This document shows, piece by piece, positions 10,108 through 23,170 of a stretch of DNA of 64,000 bases. Within the stretch, counting starts at the first letter, position 1. Each line of letters starts with the position of its first letter. The DNA comes from Dryas octopetala (taxonomy: Eukaryota > Streptophyta > Magnoliopsida > Rosales > Rosaceae), in the NCBI GenBank assembly GCA_963921425.1, contig OY992837.1, positions 15,535,896 to 15,599,895 of the forward strand, read 5' to 3'. Below the pieces are notes generated by a model, which made no database searches, was not told the DNA's origin, and saw only the letters and a program-made list of their open reading frames with translations. The position numbers and the translations under genes were made by a program.

Positions 10108-12410
10108 TGTCGTAACCTTGATTTTTCATTCCTAATTTTCCGCGTGCCACAAGGAAAACATTTTTTTATTGCTACTTGTTTTGTAATTTACTAACCTTAG
10201 TGTTAGTTAATCAAGTGTTTTAAGTGAAACAAACCTACACTTTGTGTGTGGTGGTGTTGAACTTGCAAACTTGTTTTTTGGCTTTGCTTTTTGGTGCATT
10301 CATACCTAGTGGTACATGTTCGAGAGTATGTGACTATGTTTTGAATTTTATTTTGGTGTTTTACTAGTGTGTTACGGTTTTGGCATTGCTGCAGTAACGG
10401 ATTTTAATTTCTAAACTCTTTATCAGTTTATTTGAGATAATTTATGTCATCTCTAGCTGCCCTAAAGTAGTGGTGAATTAATTAAATTATGCATGGTGCA
10501 TTGGACCACCCATGCACTATTTAATTTGGTCACGTTTGCTACTTAAAAGTTGGTTTCGAAAATCCCTTTGGATTATTGACCAATTGAATGGCATTGTGTG
10601 CCAAGTTGTAGAGACATGGACAAAAGTGTATCTCTAACACATGTCCCTTGTATTTTTGGACATAGGGTGAGAATTAAAATTCTCCTAAAATCCATGTTTT
10701 ACTCCAAAATTGCTAAATATCATTTAACAAAAATGTTAAATGAATTGTGCATTATTCTTAGAAATCATTTACATGCAACCAATGTGATGGATTGATCAAG
10801 ATGTTAAATAAATAATTCAAATTCAGAAATTTGAATTGTTTATTTCTTACATCACGTACTCTCACAATATCAAGACTTGTAATCATTATAAGAAATTGAA
10901 GGAGTAAAATCGAGTAGCTTGCTTCTAATAGACTGCACTTGACTTTGTTTGACTCAACAAACTAATCACTCCAACCCTTGGAGTTCTAGCTGAATTAGAC
11001 CCATGCCAGATGAGTTAAAAACTCACTCATAGCTCAATTATTTCATTTCTCACATTCACTCAACCCAGCCCTTCACATTTTCTCTTAAACCAAACACTCT
11101 CATTTCCCTGCTCATTTTTGGACAGTCACCTTGTAAGCCACCTATTTCCATTGACTGCAAATTGATTTAATTGAATCTTTATTGGAAAATGTGATATGTG
11201 TGCTAATACGTGAATTATACGAATTACTTGAGAACATCGTGAATTGTTTGAGTAATACGAAATTAGTTAATTATTTATATTAATTAGTAATGCATTTCTC
11301 TGAATATATATGACATTTATTTGAATGTAAACATGATTCATTGATAAATGGATATTACGGTGGTGAGAAGGCGGAATTGGGAATTTAAATTTCGTAGTGT
11401 GCATGGAGAGAGAAGCCCCTTCAGTGGAGACTGATAAAACAATCTAAACTCCCAAGGCGCATTGGGACCTTCAGCTCAGACCGAAGTTAGAATGTATGAC
11501 AATTTATATTTTCAAGGGATTATTAAGGAAGTGCAACATAACATTCATGCATCAGTTTAGTATTATTAGACTATATATTATCTGATAAATGTTGTGTTTT
11601 TCACTAAGTTTCAATTTAATCATTCATGCATGATAAAGTCGAATGTCACTACTGAGCGGTTAGAGCTCACCCCCTCAAAGACTTTGCAGGTACTATAGCG
11701 GGAAATAGTACGGAGCCGACCGGGAATAGTCATTGTGATTAAGTGTGAATTGAGTCAGAGTTTGATTTTGTTTTGGATACCTCGAGTGTTGTAAAGTACA
11801 GAAGTATGACTTATTTTGTATATTAAGCTTGAATTCATTTTGTGGTACAATAATAGTATGAAGTTTATTTTTATAATTTTTTTTATTTTCCTTAGTCATA
11901 TTCTGATTATAGGAGTTAATTATTTACTTAAAGTGTGATTCAGTACTTAATCCAAGATTTACCCTTAATTTCGGATTGGGGCGTAACAAGTTGGTATTAG
12001 ATCTCAAGGCTTAGAGAATCCTAGGCTTGAATTAAGTGTTAAAGAACAAAGTTGGAGTTTAATTTGTCGTTAGGATTAGAATGTCATTAAGATTTGAAAT
12101 TGTGAGTGTTTTGATTGGAGATATTATTAAGTTATCGGTATATCTTGCAGTTGATCCTAAGCACAACTTACCACTCATATCTTAGACAAATAGGCAGTCA
12201 GAACAAGTTGATGTACTCGAGGATATGCTTTGAGCATGCATTTTGCATTTTAGAGGCCGATGGAGCAAAGATATGCCACGTTGACTTTGTGTACAATAAT
12301 AGCTATCCAAGTAGCATTGTTATGGCTCCATATGAAGCTCTTTATTGGCAACCATTTCCATTTTGTTGGTCTGATTTTATTTCTTACATTAATTGGGCCT
12401 AACACGATAT
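10108..12410 (+). mobile_element. Internally deleted Gypsy (chromovirus-like) retrotransposon
   Basis: 10108-11988 reads as one long LTR (1.88 kb), starting TGTCGTAACC and ending GGGGCGTAACA, the usual end of Tekay/Del-type LTRs. A primer-binding-like site TTGGTATTAGATC follows at 11991. Only about 200 bp later (12280-12360), with no gag, protease or RT, comes a C-terminal integrase piece encoding YNNSYPSSIVMAPYEALYW. This matches the YNxSYHxSIxMAPYEALYG block of Gypsy pol. Most of the internal region is therefore deleted, and I found no downstream LTR. The LTR start is less sure than its end. Confidence 0.7.
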
Positions 12411-14644
12411 ATTAAGCGTGTATAAAATTTGGGGGACAGAGGTGGTTGCCTCACTCAGCTATCTTCAGATACGACTTTACTTAAAACTAAAGAAGATTGC
12501 AAAAGTGGTGTTGTGTAGAAGTGTAGAAGAGAGTTGTGTTTCTTTTTTTTTTTTTAAGTGGCAAAAAAAAAAAAAAAAAAAAAGACCCTTTTTTGTTGCT
12601 AATTAGAAAAAATGTATAGAAATTACTGTAGTGTCAGGTGTTGTCAGGAGTTACTTTTGATTAGAGGAACCAATTTCAATTAACTGGTGTTCTGATCATG
12701 TCACCGACAAAATCAAACAAAAAAAAAATACTTGGGTTGGTCCAAATTAACTACATCCTTTTATTACATTCACAATGCACAGATTAGTAATTCAGTAATC
12801 GCTGTGTGGCTCTTTCATACTTGGGTTGGTCCAAATTAACTACATACTGTGTGGCTCTTTCATATATACTCTCTTCCCTCTTTCTATGCCTTCTCACCTC
12901 ACACTTATTAGTAATCGCTTTTCGTTCATCACTCTTTTCAATTGGGGACCAAGAATTACTCTTTATTTATTTAAAAAAGTCAATTAAAAAAATATTATTC
13001 CTTCCTATATATTGAAATAAAAAATTCTCTATACTCGTAAATTCGTAATCATCACCCAATTATATAAGATTACATTTTCTAATTAGTTTTGACATAGATA
13101 TATTAGAATGCACCAAGTTTTCTTATAATTAAAAAGAAATTGCACGGTTACAAAAATGCGCATGGGGTTCCCACGTGAATCTCAATTGGAAATAATATTT
13201 GCAAAACATTGTCATTGGTTATTCCTATTCTCAATGACATGTAATTCAGACCACTGTTGAGACTGAAATTGGTGATCATACTTATTCAAAGAAAAAACTT
13301 ACTTATCTGATTTGACATTTTATGAGATATATTTTATCTTAAAATGAGAGTTTTATGTCATAAAATATAAAAGTATCCGTGCCATCATATTGTTGGGTTG
13401 GGATACCAAATTAGTCATATCTAGAAAAAATTTTCTCCTTATTCAATTATTGATCAGTTTTGCCTATTTGCACACAAGTCGTATCGCATTCTGACTCATA
13501 GACCTGTACCACCATCAAGTCCAAACTCTGATTAGTAAGTCCTTTGATCACAAAGGAATTAAAAAAAAAAAAAAAACCTTAAAACTAAGAAGATTGTTCC
13601 ATACTTGAGTCATACCAACCACATGTTTTCAGAAGTTAGATTTCACAGACCTTACTAATTTTCACATCTTTCTACGCAAGCCCTTAAAAAGACCCTGCAG
13701 TGGCACACCCTTGCGAAATCCGTTGCCAAAGGACAATAAATCGCTTATCAGCATCGCCAAGCAGGCCATTGACAGATTTTAGCAAACAGATGGAATGGAC
13801 CAATAAAGTGCAGAAAACACTTTGATAGAAAAGAGTGTCAGCTACAAAATTCCTTCAATTAAACAAAATAAAGTAAAAAGTGTCAACAGCTATAGCTTCC
13901 GAAGAACCCTCAATAGGTAGCAAGTAGTAATAGCATAATCCAATTGATTGTTTTAACAAATAACAACTGCTGAAAAATGCAGAGCCTGATTTGATCTACC
14001 AATAAAGAGATGCAAAATTGAACCACTAAATGGCATGTAGGCTGCAGGACCCGTAAATTACTTAATTGACTGCACAAATCCAATTGATAAGCTGCAATCA
14101 ATTCAGAAATATTTTGGCTGTTGTGCTCATGTGAGTGTGGCTGGGTCAGTTTGGATGAGATCTCAAACAGGCAGCTCTGGAGATTCATTTACAAGGCTTC
14201 ATGAAACCATGATTTCTGAACCCTTCAACCCAAGCTGAAGAACATCATGATTTACAAAAGTTAGATTAAATTATAGAATGTGACAATGATGAGATCAAGA
14301 TTGAAAGAAAAAAAAATGTGCATTTACAGTGGCAAGGCCTTGAAGGCTAAAGAAATAGACAAACTTGGGGGTTGATATATGGGAAATATGAGTTGTAACA
14401 CATCACCGATCAATGACAACATATATAAAGGGGAAAGAAAACAAAAAACAAGCGTGCATGACTCAGTCATGAGTATACTCCCTCTGTCTCTCATGTTAAT
14501 CCCTCATCCGATTAAATTACCAGATGGACTGTCTTTCATTCCAATTTTTTTTTGACAAAGTCCGGTACAATTTTTCCGTTGGATTACGGGTTATGAAATT
14601 TTAAATTCCAATGATACCCCTAAATCATTAACTGTAGTAACTTA
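12411..14644. other. Intergenic, no gene seen
   Basis: Contains homopolymer runs (12543-12583) and a short local duplication: CTTGGGTTGGTCCAAATTAA at 12731 and again near 12820, and CTGTGTGGCTCTTTCATA near 12802 and 12848. No exon-like conserved protein was recognised on either strand. Confidence 0.5.
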
Positions 14645-14653
14645 TAAGATTCA

Positions 14654-14830
14654 GAGAAGAACTTACCTGCAACGGGGGGGTGCGCCAGCTGTTATCCCTC
14701 CCCCCCTTCTCTCTCTATCTCTCTCCTTCTCTTTCTCTCACTTTCTTTCTCTCTCTCACTTTCTCTCTTCCTCTCTCTCTCTAATGGGGATAACACCTGT
14801 CCCTATAACAGGGACAGGTAAGTTATTCTC
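14654..14830. mobile_element. 177-bp Mutator-type MITE
   Basis: Inverted ends GAGAAGAACTTACCTG and CAGGTAAGTTATTCTC are flanked by an exact 9-bp duplication TAAGATTCA (14645-14653 and 14831-14839). Nine-base duplications are typical of Mutator-like transposition. The body is mainly a CT-rich tract plus a small inner hairpin (CCTGTCCCT...AGGGACAGG, 14799-14818). Confidence 0.88.
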
Positions 14831-14839
14831 TAAGATTCA

Positions 14840-16160
14840 AGGGATTTAAATTATTTTCTTGTGCAAACACACAATACAAAAAGATATTCTTGCACTCGAA
14901 CAACTGACATTATATGCAAATTTTAAAGTCAACTTCTCCACACACAAAAATAAAATATCCATTCAAATTTTGGTGTGCATAAGAAAAATCAATTACATAA
15001 AAATCAAAGGCAACCCATATATCAACTTAATTTAAGTGTACCTCCTTCACAATTATTTCATGGCAGGTACATTAATCCAAGAAATTTTAAATTTCCGATA
15101 ATGCATACACCAATATATTTTCTCTCCAGACTCACAAGTACATAATACAAAACCAAATAAGATATATCAACATATATCAGCAGAGAACTCGTAACTAGGT
15201 GCTTGCAGATAGGGAGCCATTATATGGCTTAGGCATGTGAGTACGGGTGTGACACAACACAGCTTGAGAAACCCGCTTAGAAATTAAAAAATTAATTAAG
15301 TATTGCGCCTTATGGTTGACCAAAAAAAAAAAAAGTATTGCGCCTTATGAAAGCCAATCAAATGATGTTGAGCCAAGCATGAAACTTCTTCTCGGTCAAA
15401 AATCTTTTCTATGCCTGGCGAGCTAGGCCTTTGTATTTCGCTCTACTTGTACTAGGTCTAAGAATGACGGTATTAATCAAACCATGAAAAATAAAGCAAT
15501 GAAAAAAGATCATAATATTGAATTAAAAATAAAAAACAATAAAATGAAAGAGACTATAGGTCCTATGGTTTGACTATGATTTCCAAACTTCAAGAAATAC
15601 TAAGGCTACTTGAAGGGACTTAGCAGAACTATCAAATCAAAGAAATGAAAAAGAAAACCTAGAACTTAAGGAAAATGGCTGAATACAAAAGCTGCAGAAG
15701 ACAATGGTCTGTGTTTGGTTACGCCTTAGCTCCTTTCTCCTGTGCAATTCTTCTCTTATCCAAGGGGATAAAACTCAATTTCAAAGACCATTTGGCCTTG
15801 ACAACATCTGTAGAGAGAAAGAGTGAGAGAGAGAGATACCTTGAAAAATTCTTGTTATTCCTTCATTAACTAGGCTGCACTAGAGTGTCCAACCTTAACC
15901 TCTAGGCCACGGTGTCTCCAATATCGGAAGCAGATGAATTGAATTAGTATCTTACAGACATTAAGGCAACAGAGTTTCAAAGTGTTCAAGATATTGTACT
16001 TATCTGGCAAAAAAAAATAATATTGTACTTATTCTGTAACAGAAGTATAACAAGTAAAATGTTCAACCTTCCAAGTAAAACCATTAAATTAACAAACTTT
16101 TGACAATTTGTCAATGCACTTTGCAGTTTGCACAATTGAAGAGTAAAAAATATGGACCCT
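14840..16160. other. Downstream of the PQ-loop gene, no gene seen
   Basis: AT-rich sequence with a short local repeat of TATTGCGCCTTATG (near 15301 and 15335). A 64-codon frame at 15675 has no recognised domain. Confidence 0.5.
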
Positions 16161-19100
16161 TCAACAAGGTATGATATATTCAGAGAAACATCTGTAATAG
16201 TGATATAATAAGGATACAAAAATATCAAGAAGCATGCATCCTCCAGCATCCACCAGCCACGGTAGATTTGGTCTGATCCTCGACCACTCCAAGCTGTTCA
16301 CAATAATGCTACACAACAAAGAACCACCCTCATTAGAAATTTGAATAAAAGTCACACTCCACATCTTCTTATAAAAATATACATCATATTAAGTTATTAA
16401 CTTTGGAACTAATGATGAAGTAATTTACTGTAAATAACAGACCAAATAGTAGAAAAAGAACTACAACCAGTATTCACCTTGCTACATAAGTGGCATTTCC
16501 AACCACAGCAAAGACGAACATTAAAGGATTAAGCCCTTCAACATTGCCCCTTCTCATCTGCGAAAATTGATCAAAAACCAGAAGTCAGCATTACTCAGAC
16601 AACTGAGACAGGAAGACAAATGCCCATTTTATGCAAAGGATTAAAACCAAGGTATTTTTTAGCATAAACAGCTAATTCTGATTGTCATGTCTTCTAGATA
16701 CCCACACATGATGCAGGAACATGCCATACTAAATACATGCACAATCACAGTCAATGTATTCATTAGGAGCGGTGAAAAGTAATTAAACTTTCCCCATATA
16801 ATAGGGAAAACATAAAAAGCATTGGGATATTACTACAACTAGCAAAGCTCAAGAAGTTGCCGCCTTTTCACAATATGGCACATCCTCCTTTAAAAGTATA
16901 TGAGACTCGATAAGCCATTTTTAAGGGTAAAACTCACATTTAAGCAAATTTGAGGAAGCCGTCCACCAATGTAAATAGCTGCCATTCCCCAACCTAGGAA
17001 ATTTCCAATCCCACCGCCATCTTTAATACCATTTTCTTGCAACAGCCCACTAGTTACCTGAAATTCAAATAGCAACCCATGAAAAAGAAAAGTGCTGGGT
17101 TTTTCATTCTTCCTCTTTGGAAAACATTTACGAATTCTACACAGAAAATTATCATAAAACTGAAAGACTAGGTCTAATGAGGCAGACATGCAAACCCAGA
17201 AAACATTCTGAAGTATAACCTTGTGCATCCCCAATCTCAAACCTTTATCGAAATTCCAAAGTTCAGAACAATAATGGTGATGATAATAATGACAAAAGCC
17301 GGTACCTTTGTAGCATGTTGGCTTTGTCTTACCACCAAAGACCAACATGTCCTAGGTTCGACTGGCGTGGTATTGTAACGAAAAAAGATGATAATGATGA
17401 CAAACGATATGCCTTTAACCCAACATTCCCACAGCTAGTCCACATATTCAATAGCTTAAAAGTTAAAACCAACGGTCACATATACAAGATTATCCAAGTC
17501 ATAGAAAAAATAGTTATTATACTTACATATTACTTGAAGTTCTGGAAAGAACCATTTAAATAGGCAACCAAAAGAGAAAACTACTTAACCAAACTGTAAA
17601 AGGGCAATTTTAGCGGTGCAGCAATAAAGATGTCCAACATGCCAACATATTATGAATCATACAAGCGAAAGTAAATTGCAACTTTCAAATTTTGACTACC
17701 TGCAACAACTTTCTTCCTACTTGCATCACTACTCCTTGATTTGGATTTTCAACAATTAAATCAAGTTTGTTGTCTGCTGATCGATGATTAAAAGTGCCAA
17801 AGAGGGTCATCAGAGAGACCTGAATAAGAAGATAAAGATAAAGTTTGCACTCCATGATCAATATTCTGACAGTGGAATAGAACTATACAATCAGCAGAAT
17901 AGAGCTCACCACACAGAGCACCGTCTTGACATTAGTTGGTGCAGACTGTGTAGATGCAACTGCACCAAGCAAGGGCTCTTCAGTGGAATCGCGTATATGA
18001 TTAAATGTAGGGGTCATTCTTTGTGCTAAATAAGATCCTGCTGTAGGAGTATGACTCCTTGATAGAGATCTAGCTGATCTGATGAATTTCCAAACAAAAA
18101 AAGAACTTACTACATGATCATGATCAGCAAAAATGAAAATTAGATCAATTACTAAATTGTCAAATTTAAAATTTAAAATTCTCTCTCAGAAATTGTCGGA
18201 TTATAGTTGCAGGGAATAATCGATATTATAATCACTCCATAGATGAACACTTGAGAAATTGGAGGAGAAAAATCAATTACATGTAGTATGGTTCTCTTCC
18301 TGGGGAAATACTTGGGCAAATTCGTGGAAGAGGAATGGGTGAACTCAAGACATTTCCTCCACTGGGGGTGTCAAACCCATTACTCCTGCCAGGATGGTTA
18401 ACCTGTTTCCCAACGAAATCATTATTGCTTTTTCTAGCTTTTCCTGGAACCTCAGTCGGGTTAGACTTGGAACCCTACATTACAGAAAAGAGCATTAAAA
18501 TTTCTTCTGTTTTTTTTCTTGTATAACATTAAAGGTATTCCATGTATGATTGCAGAAAAGAACGAAACCTAACCAGAAAATCAGTAATAAAGAAAGCAGT
18601 GCAATTAGCAAAGATAACTGCCATAAGTAAATTAAGTACTTTAAAATAGATGGTACGGTTGCCTACTTCTCTGGAATTGTATTTATACCATCACTTGCCT
18701 GAAGGAATAACTTGGCCTTTATTTTTCCTGTATTGTTCCTTTGTTCTTTCAAGAAATTTGAATTCCAAAATAAAATTAAAATAGCTAAAAAACTTGTCCA
18801 GTGGAAATCAGCTAGTACATCTATAAGCCAACTAATCACTTTAAAACCTGCAAGAAAGAAGAAGCTGTCTACAATAGAAGTTCAATTTCCACATCCCAAT
18901 TAAATGGCCACAAGAAAGAGAAAAGGACAATGAGGTGCTTCTACAATCCTTCACATTAGATGAAAGAGGTAATTGTAACACTTGGGTGTCTGTACGTTAT
19001 AAGTTTAGGGATTATTCCTTTCAGGGCTATTTTTAAAAATTGAAGTGCTGCTGTGATTTAGCCTATTTTTATTTGTTGTTCTCTGGTAACTCTATGATGT

Positions 19101-22100
19101 ATTGCTGTTGCTAGCTTTAAACTAGTATTGAGATTTGATACTGCTCAGTAGACTCCTTGTCCCTGGTATTGTAACTTTCATTTTTAATTAATGAAAGTAT
19201 GTTTCGTATAAAAAAAATGTAACAGTTCGGCTCAAAAAAATAATTCCTCCATGATTGAGATATATTCTCTAACCAATTGAGGGAATCATGTGTCTCTCGT
19301 ATCATATGGTTTAAGATCCAATAGGGAACATATTCGAGAGATACATATTTGATTAATGTGTACCTATTTCATGTAATCAGAATTCAGAAATTAATCACAC
19401 ATGCATGAATTGCAGAAACCCTCAACCACTTACATCTTTCTCTGTTCAGATTAAATTCAATTAGCCTACTTTACCAAAATCTAGATTTTATTTGAACTTG
19501 GAATCTATATTAGGATCTTTGGACAAAATTTCCTTTATTTTAAATTTATTACAGTGTCAAATAAATCCACGCAAGGCAATCGATTCAGCTACTAAGTCTT
19601 GACTTGGTCTCAGCTTTACCCTGAAATGAATTAGAAATTTTCCTCCTCCATTCACCTTTAAAAATGTGCACACCTTTTAAGTCAAGTTTTCCAGAAGCTC
19701 TACTTTTTCCTACCCAGATAAAAATATAAATAAGGCAAAGATGAATCAGTAAGTGGCTAAAGGTTATGCACATTGTATAAGAGGAAATGAGTATATCAGC
19801 TTCTAACCTTTTTCTGTCTCAAATTGCATTTAAGTCGAGGGTATATATAACCATAGTATATGGTCTGTACTGCAAGAATTAGGGTGGTAATTGTATACAA
19901 CTGCATATCAAAAAAACAGTGAAAGATCACATCAACTAATTTGTTGATGATATGAAAAAATTTTAAATAAAAAAGGTATGTTGGTTTATTAAAGTGCAGC
20001 TTCAGCCGACATTTGTACCATTGCCATATAGTATTGTGTTGGAAGCTGCATAAGCAAGTATACAAAGGCAGAGTTAGTTACGGATAACTTTTCTTTATGA
20101 AAGAAAATATCTACTGAAAAATGGCCTATGGTAAACTTAGGTTATTATCTTAATGTCTTGAAGAAGCAATAACACAAATACAAAAAAAAAAAAATCACAA
20201 TAAGCATCATGGTCACCATTTGTCAACAGAATCTAAGCTTAAATGCAAACTTTCTATGCAGAAGTTATTTACCACATGAATAACTTGACAAAATTGTCAA
20301 TCATAATAATGTGATATCAGCTTTTACTAATAGAAATGTTGAGGTTGTTGCTATTGTTGGAGCGGGTACCCTAGGTTCCACTACTATTTCAATGGCTGAA
20401 TGTAGAGCTATCATAGTACTTCTCTGGGTTCTACATAATGGTCTTGAAAAAGTCAAATTGAAGGTGATTCAAAAGTTGTAATCAATAGTACTAAAGGTAA
20501 ATCTATAATGCCTTAAGGGTGATTCAGAAATATTTATCGAGAAGCAAACTCTATTATTGATGCTTTACCAAGTTTGAAAAGGTGCAGATTCTATCCTGAA
20601 TCCCTGATTAATGGCTCATGGTAAGGTGCATATTATTGGTATGGCTCAAAGAAGACCAAATACTTGTTTATCCCCCCAATGGTGTATTTGTGCAAGAAAA
20701 TTTTTGAATCAGTTGATCATATCTTCTTGTATTGCCCTGTGACTTTGTGTCTTTGGATTAAGTTGTTCGGGGAGATGAAAATAAACTGGGTAGTTCCAAG
20801 GGATTGCTTTTCCTTTCTATGTGAGAATCATATAATGACTTAAGGGCAAGAAGCAAAGTCATGTGCAGATGTTTGGATTGTGGATTGACTATGCTTTGGG
20901 AGGTTTGGCTGGAGAGAAACAAGAGGTTTTTGAAGATAATTCTGGCGGAGGGTTGAGGAATTAAGGGAAAAAATTCAGTTTTGGTCAGCACTTTGAGCAT
21001 CTGTTTCCGCAGAGTTTAGGTGTTTTTCTTTCTCAGATTTATGGTTAGATTGGCAAGCTGCTGTTTGTTAGCTGTTGTGCTTGGGAGGGTCCTTTACGTA
21101 TTAGATTAGATAAGCTTCATGTTTTCTATTTTGTTTTGACTTTTCCTGTAGTGGACTTCTTGCCCATTGTTTTTGTTCTTCGTACTTTTATCGTTTATTA
21201 GCAATAAAATTGTCTCTTTCTCAAAAAAAAAAAAAAAAAAAAAAAAAGGAACTCTAACATAAAAGAACACTCACCGTAGCTGGTTCCAACATGCAGCCAA
21301 AAAGGTTAAAGAGGTCTCTGCATAAGATTTCCATATAAAATAAATTAAGAGGCAAAATAGGAAAATTACAATTCTGGTTCGAGACTAAAGTCTAAAACAT
21401 CAAAAACAGTAGAAGAATAAAATGAAATGAAAGATCCAACAAATTTCAAAAATTTACAAAGTATGCAAGTTCAGAAGCTGAAGGATTTTAGGTGACAGTG
21501 AAGAGATCCATCAAACTATGATTAAAAAAAAAATTAGAAAAAAAAAAATTAGGTGCATGAAAACTTAATTAACCCTTTTTTCCGCTCATGGTGTTTTCAA
21601 AGTTTCTTCTTATAAAAAGAAAAAGGGCATAACAAGCCTTAGGAGTATAGCTAATCTCTCAAATTAATTCATACAAATTCAATACACCTCATGAACAAAG
21701 GGGTTGGTGGGAACTCTTTGAACTATTCCAAAGCAATAAATTCATAACATTTTGCTGTTATGCTTTTATGCTTTTATGTTGTATTCTGTTTAGTGGCTCC
21801 TATATTATTCTAGAGTTTGCTAGATAGGATCCTTTAGAAAAGTGGAAATCTTGTCCACTTTATTGTACTTTGTACACTTCATTTTCTTCTAATGAATAAA
21901 AAGAAATAAATAAAAATCCCAAAGCAATTAGCCTCACGTCAATATCAAAAGTCAGCTTAGAATTCAGAACTTAAATTCACATATTATTTGCAGGCTGTAT
22001 GAATCGATCTATGAAAAATTTTCAGCTACATATAATAAACAGATAAATGAAAAAAACAAACTGCCAATTGTTTGACAAAATATGATGATATAAAATCAGT

Positions 22101-23170
22101 TCTGTTAAGTACAAATTCCCTAGAACTTAAGACTCAAACATTTTCCACTTTTATATTTAATGCACGGAATGAACGTGATCCGAAACCCACCCACCATTTT
22201 CAACCTTCAACCGTCAACCTCCAAACTCTCCCTCAAAATTACTCCCAAATCACTCCATGTACCCCAAAAAAAAAGTCACTATAATGCATCAAAAAACTGA
22301 AACAATTCAAAAAGAAACATATCGCAACTAAGAATCCTAAATATTTGAATTAGATATGAATTTGTATATAACTTTAAAGTTGAAAACAATTGTTTGAGGC
22401 ATGGGGTATGCCGAAGGTGGGTATATTAAGTAAATATGTTTGAAAGGGTGGATATAGTGAGTAAAAGGGTGATGGGTTATGAATTTTAAATAAGTGGAGA
22501 CAATTTGGGATGTTGGGTGGGTATAGAGAGCAAATATATATGCAGTAGCGGGTGTACAGAGCAAATTGGGGGTACCAAAAGAATTCCCCTATGATTAATT
22601 TGTATCAGCGTGATGAGCAAAATATCGGGTACGAATAGCATCTCTCTTTTCCTTCCCCTCTTCCTGCTTTCTTTCGGCTAAAAAATGAAAAAAGAAAACC
22701 CTACAAAAGCACTGGACCAAAAAAGAACGCCCACCACAGTATGACCCAAAGCTGCTGCAGCTGCATCACCTTTGAGAACATCTATATATGTCCATGTTTT
22801 TAGAAAGCCATAAATTATATTTACAAATTGTAAATTTTCGTGTTATCGCATTTTCATGAATTGGAAACAGCTTGAGAAAGTAATTGGAATGACATTGACA
22901 TAAAGAGAAAAAGGGGAAGAGGCAAAAGGCGTACCCGACTATCCAAGTCACCAAGAAAGCAAGGGAGAGGCCATCTGTGGATTTTTCATGGTAGTTTGTG
23001 ATGATTTGAGGAATCTCAGCAACGCCCCAACTCACAACGCTGATTAAACCCAGCGTCAATGAAACGCCGTCTCTCACACTGCAAAGGTTGTATTTCATGT
23101 ACTTCCTCGCCCATTCCCAACAATGCAAATGCAACTTATTTCTGGAGATTGAGCTCTTCAACAATCCCAT
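16161..23170 (-). CDS. PQ-loop repeat transporter (YPQ1/SLC66A1-like vacuolar amino-acid transporter family)
   Basis: Seven-helix PQ-loop membrane protein, a relative of yeast Ypq1 and animal PQLC2/SLC66A1 that export cationic amino acids or cystine from vacuoles or lysosomes; the plant substrate is not shown here. Ten exons read in frame on the minus strand: 23170-22935, 21317-21275, 20045-20019, 19900-19808, 18474-18281, 18078-17910, 17819-17700, 17057-16938, 16557-16478, 16308-16161 (409 codons). The first PQ loop carries WGVAEIPQI and TDGLSLAFLVTWIVGD. The second carries YIGGRLPQICLN and NVEGLNPLMFVFAVVGN. Between them is a Ser/Pro-rich cytosolic loop (SSPIPLP, SPGREPYYISARS). The third exon is a 27-nt microexon encoding LPTQYYMAM. 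The terminal exon is the weak point: I read through to TGA at 16161-16163, but a GTATCC donor at 16217 would allow splicing to an exon I could not find. Confidence 0.88.
17301..17400 (+). mobile_element. Candidate tRNA-derived SINE in a PQ-loop intron
   Basis: TAGCATGTTGG (17311-17321) resembles an RNA polymerase III A box. GGTTCGACTGG (17355-17365) resembles a B box, 34 bp further on, which is normal tRNA/SINE spacing. An A-rich stretch follows near 17379. The last two B-box bases differ from consensus and no target duplication was found. Confidence 0.45.
20330..21247 (+). mobile_element. 5'-truncated L1-type LINE tail inside a PQ-loop intron
   Basis: Plus-strand sequence, opposite to the host gene. 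It encodes, with several stops, an RNase H-like piece (AECRAIIVLLWVLHNGLEK) and a zf-RVT-like piece (DHIFLYCPVTLCLWIK), and ends in a poly(A) run at 21221-21247. The two pieces are in the reverse of the usual order, so the fragment may be rearranged or composite. No target duplication was identified. Confidence 0.7.

Noticed and set aside
15880..15915. A-box-like GGCCTAGAGGTTAAGG on the minus strand
   Set aside because: No B box follows at tRNA spacing, so not called as a SINE or tRNA.
19585..19773. Possible extra PQ-loop exon after AG near 19715
   Set aside because: In the phase required by the flanking exons it meets a stop within eleven codons, and the flanking exons already join in frame.
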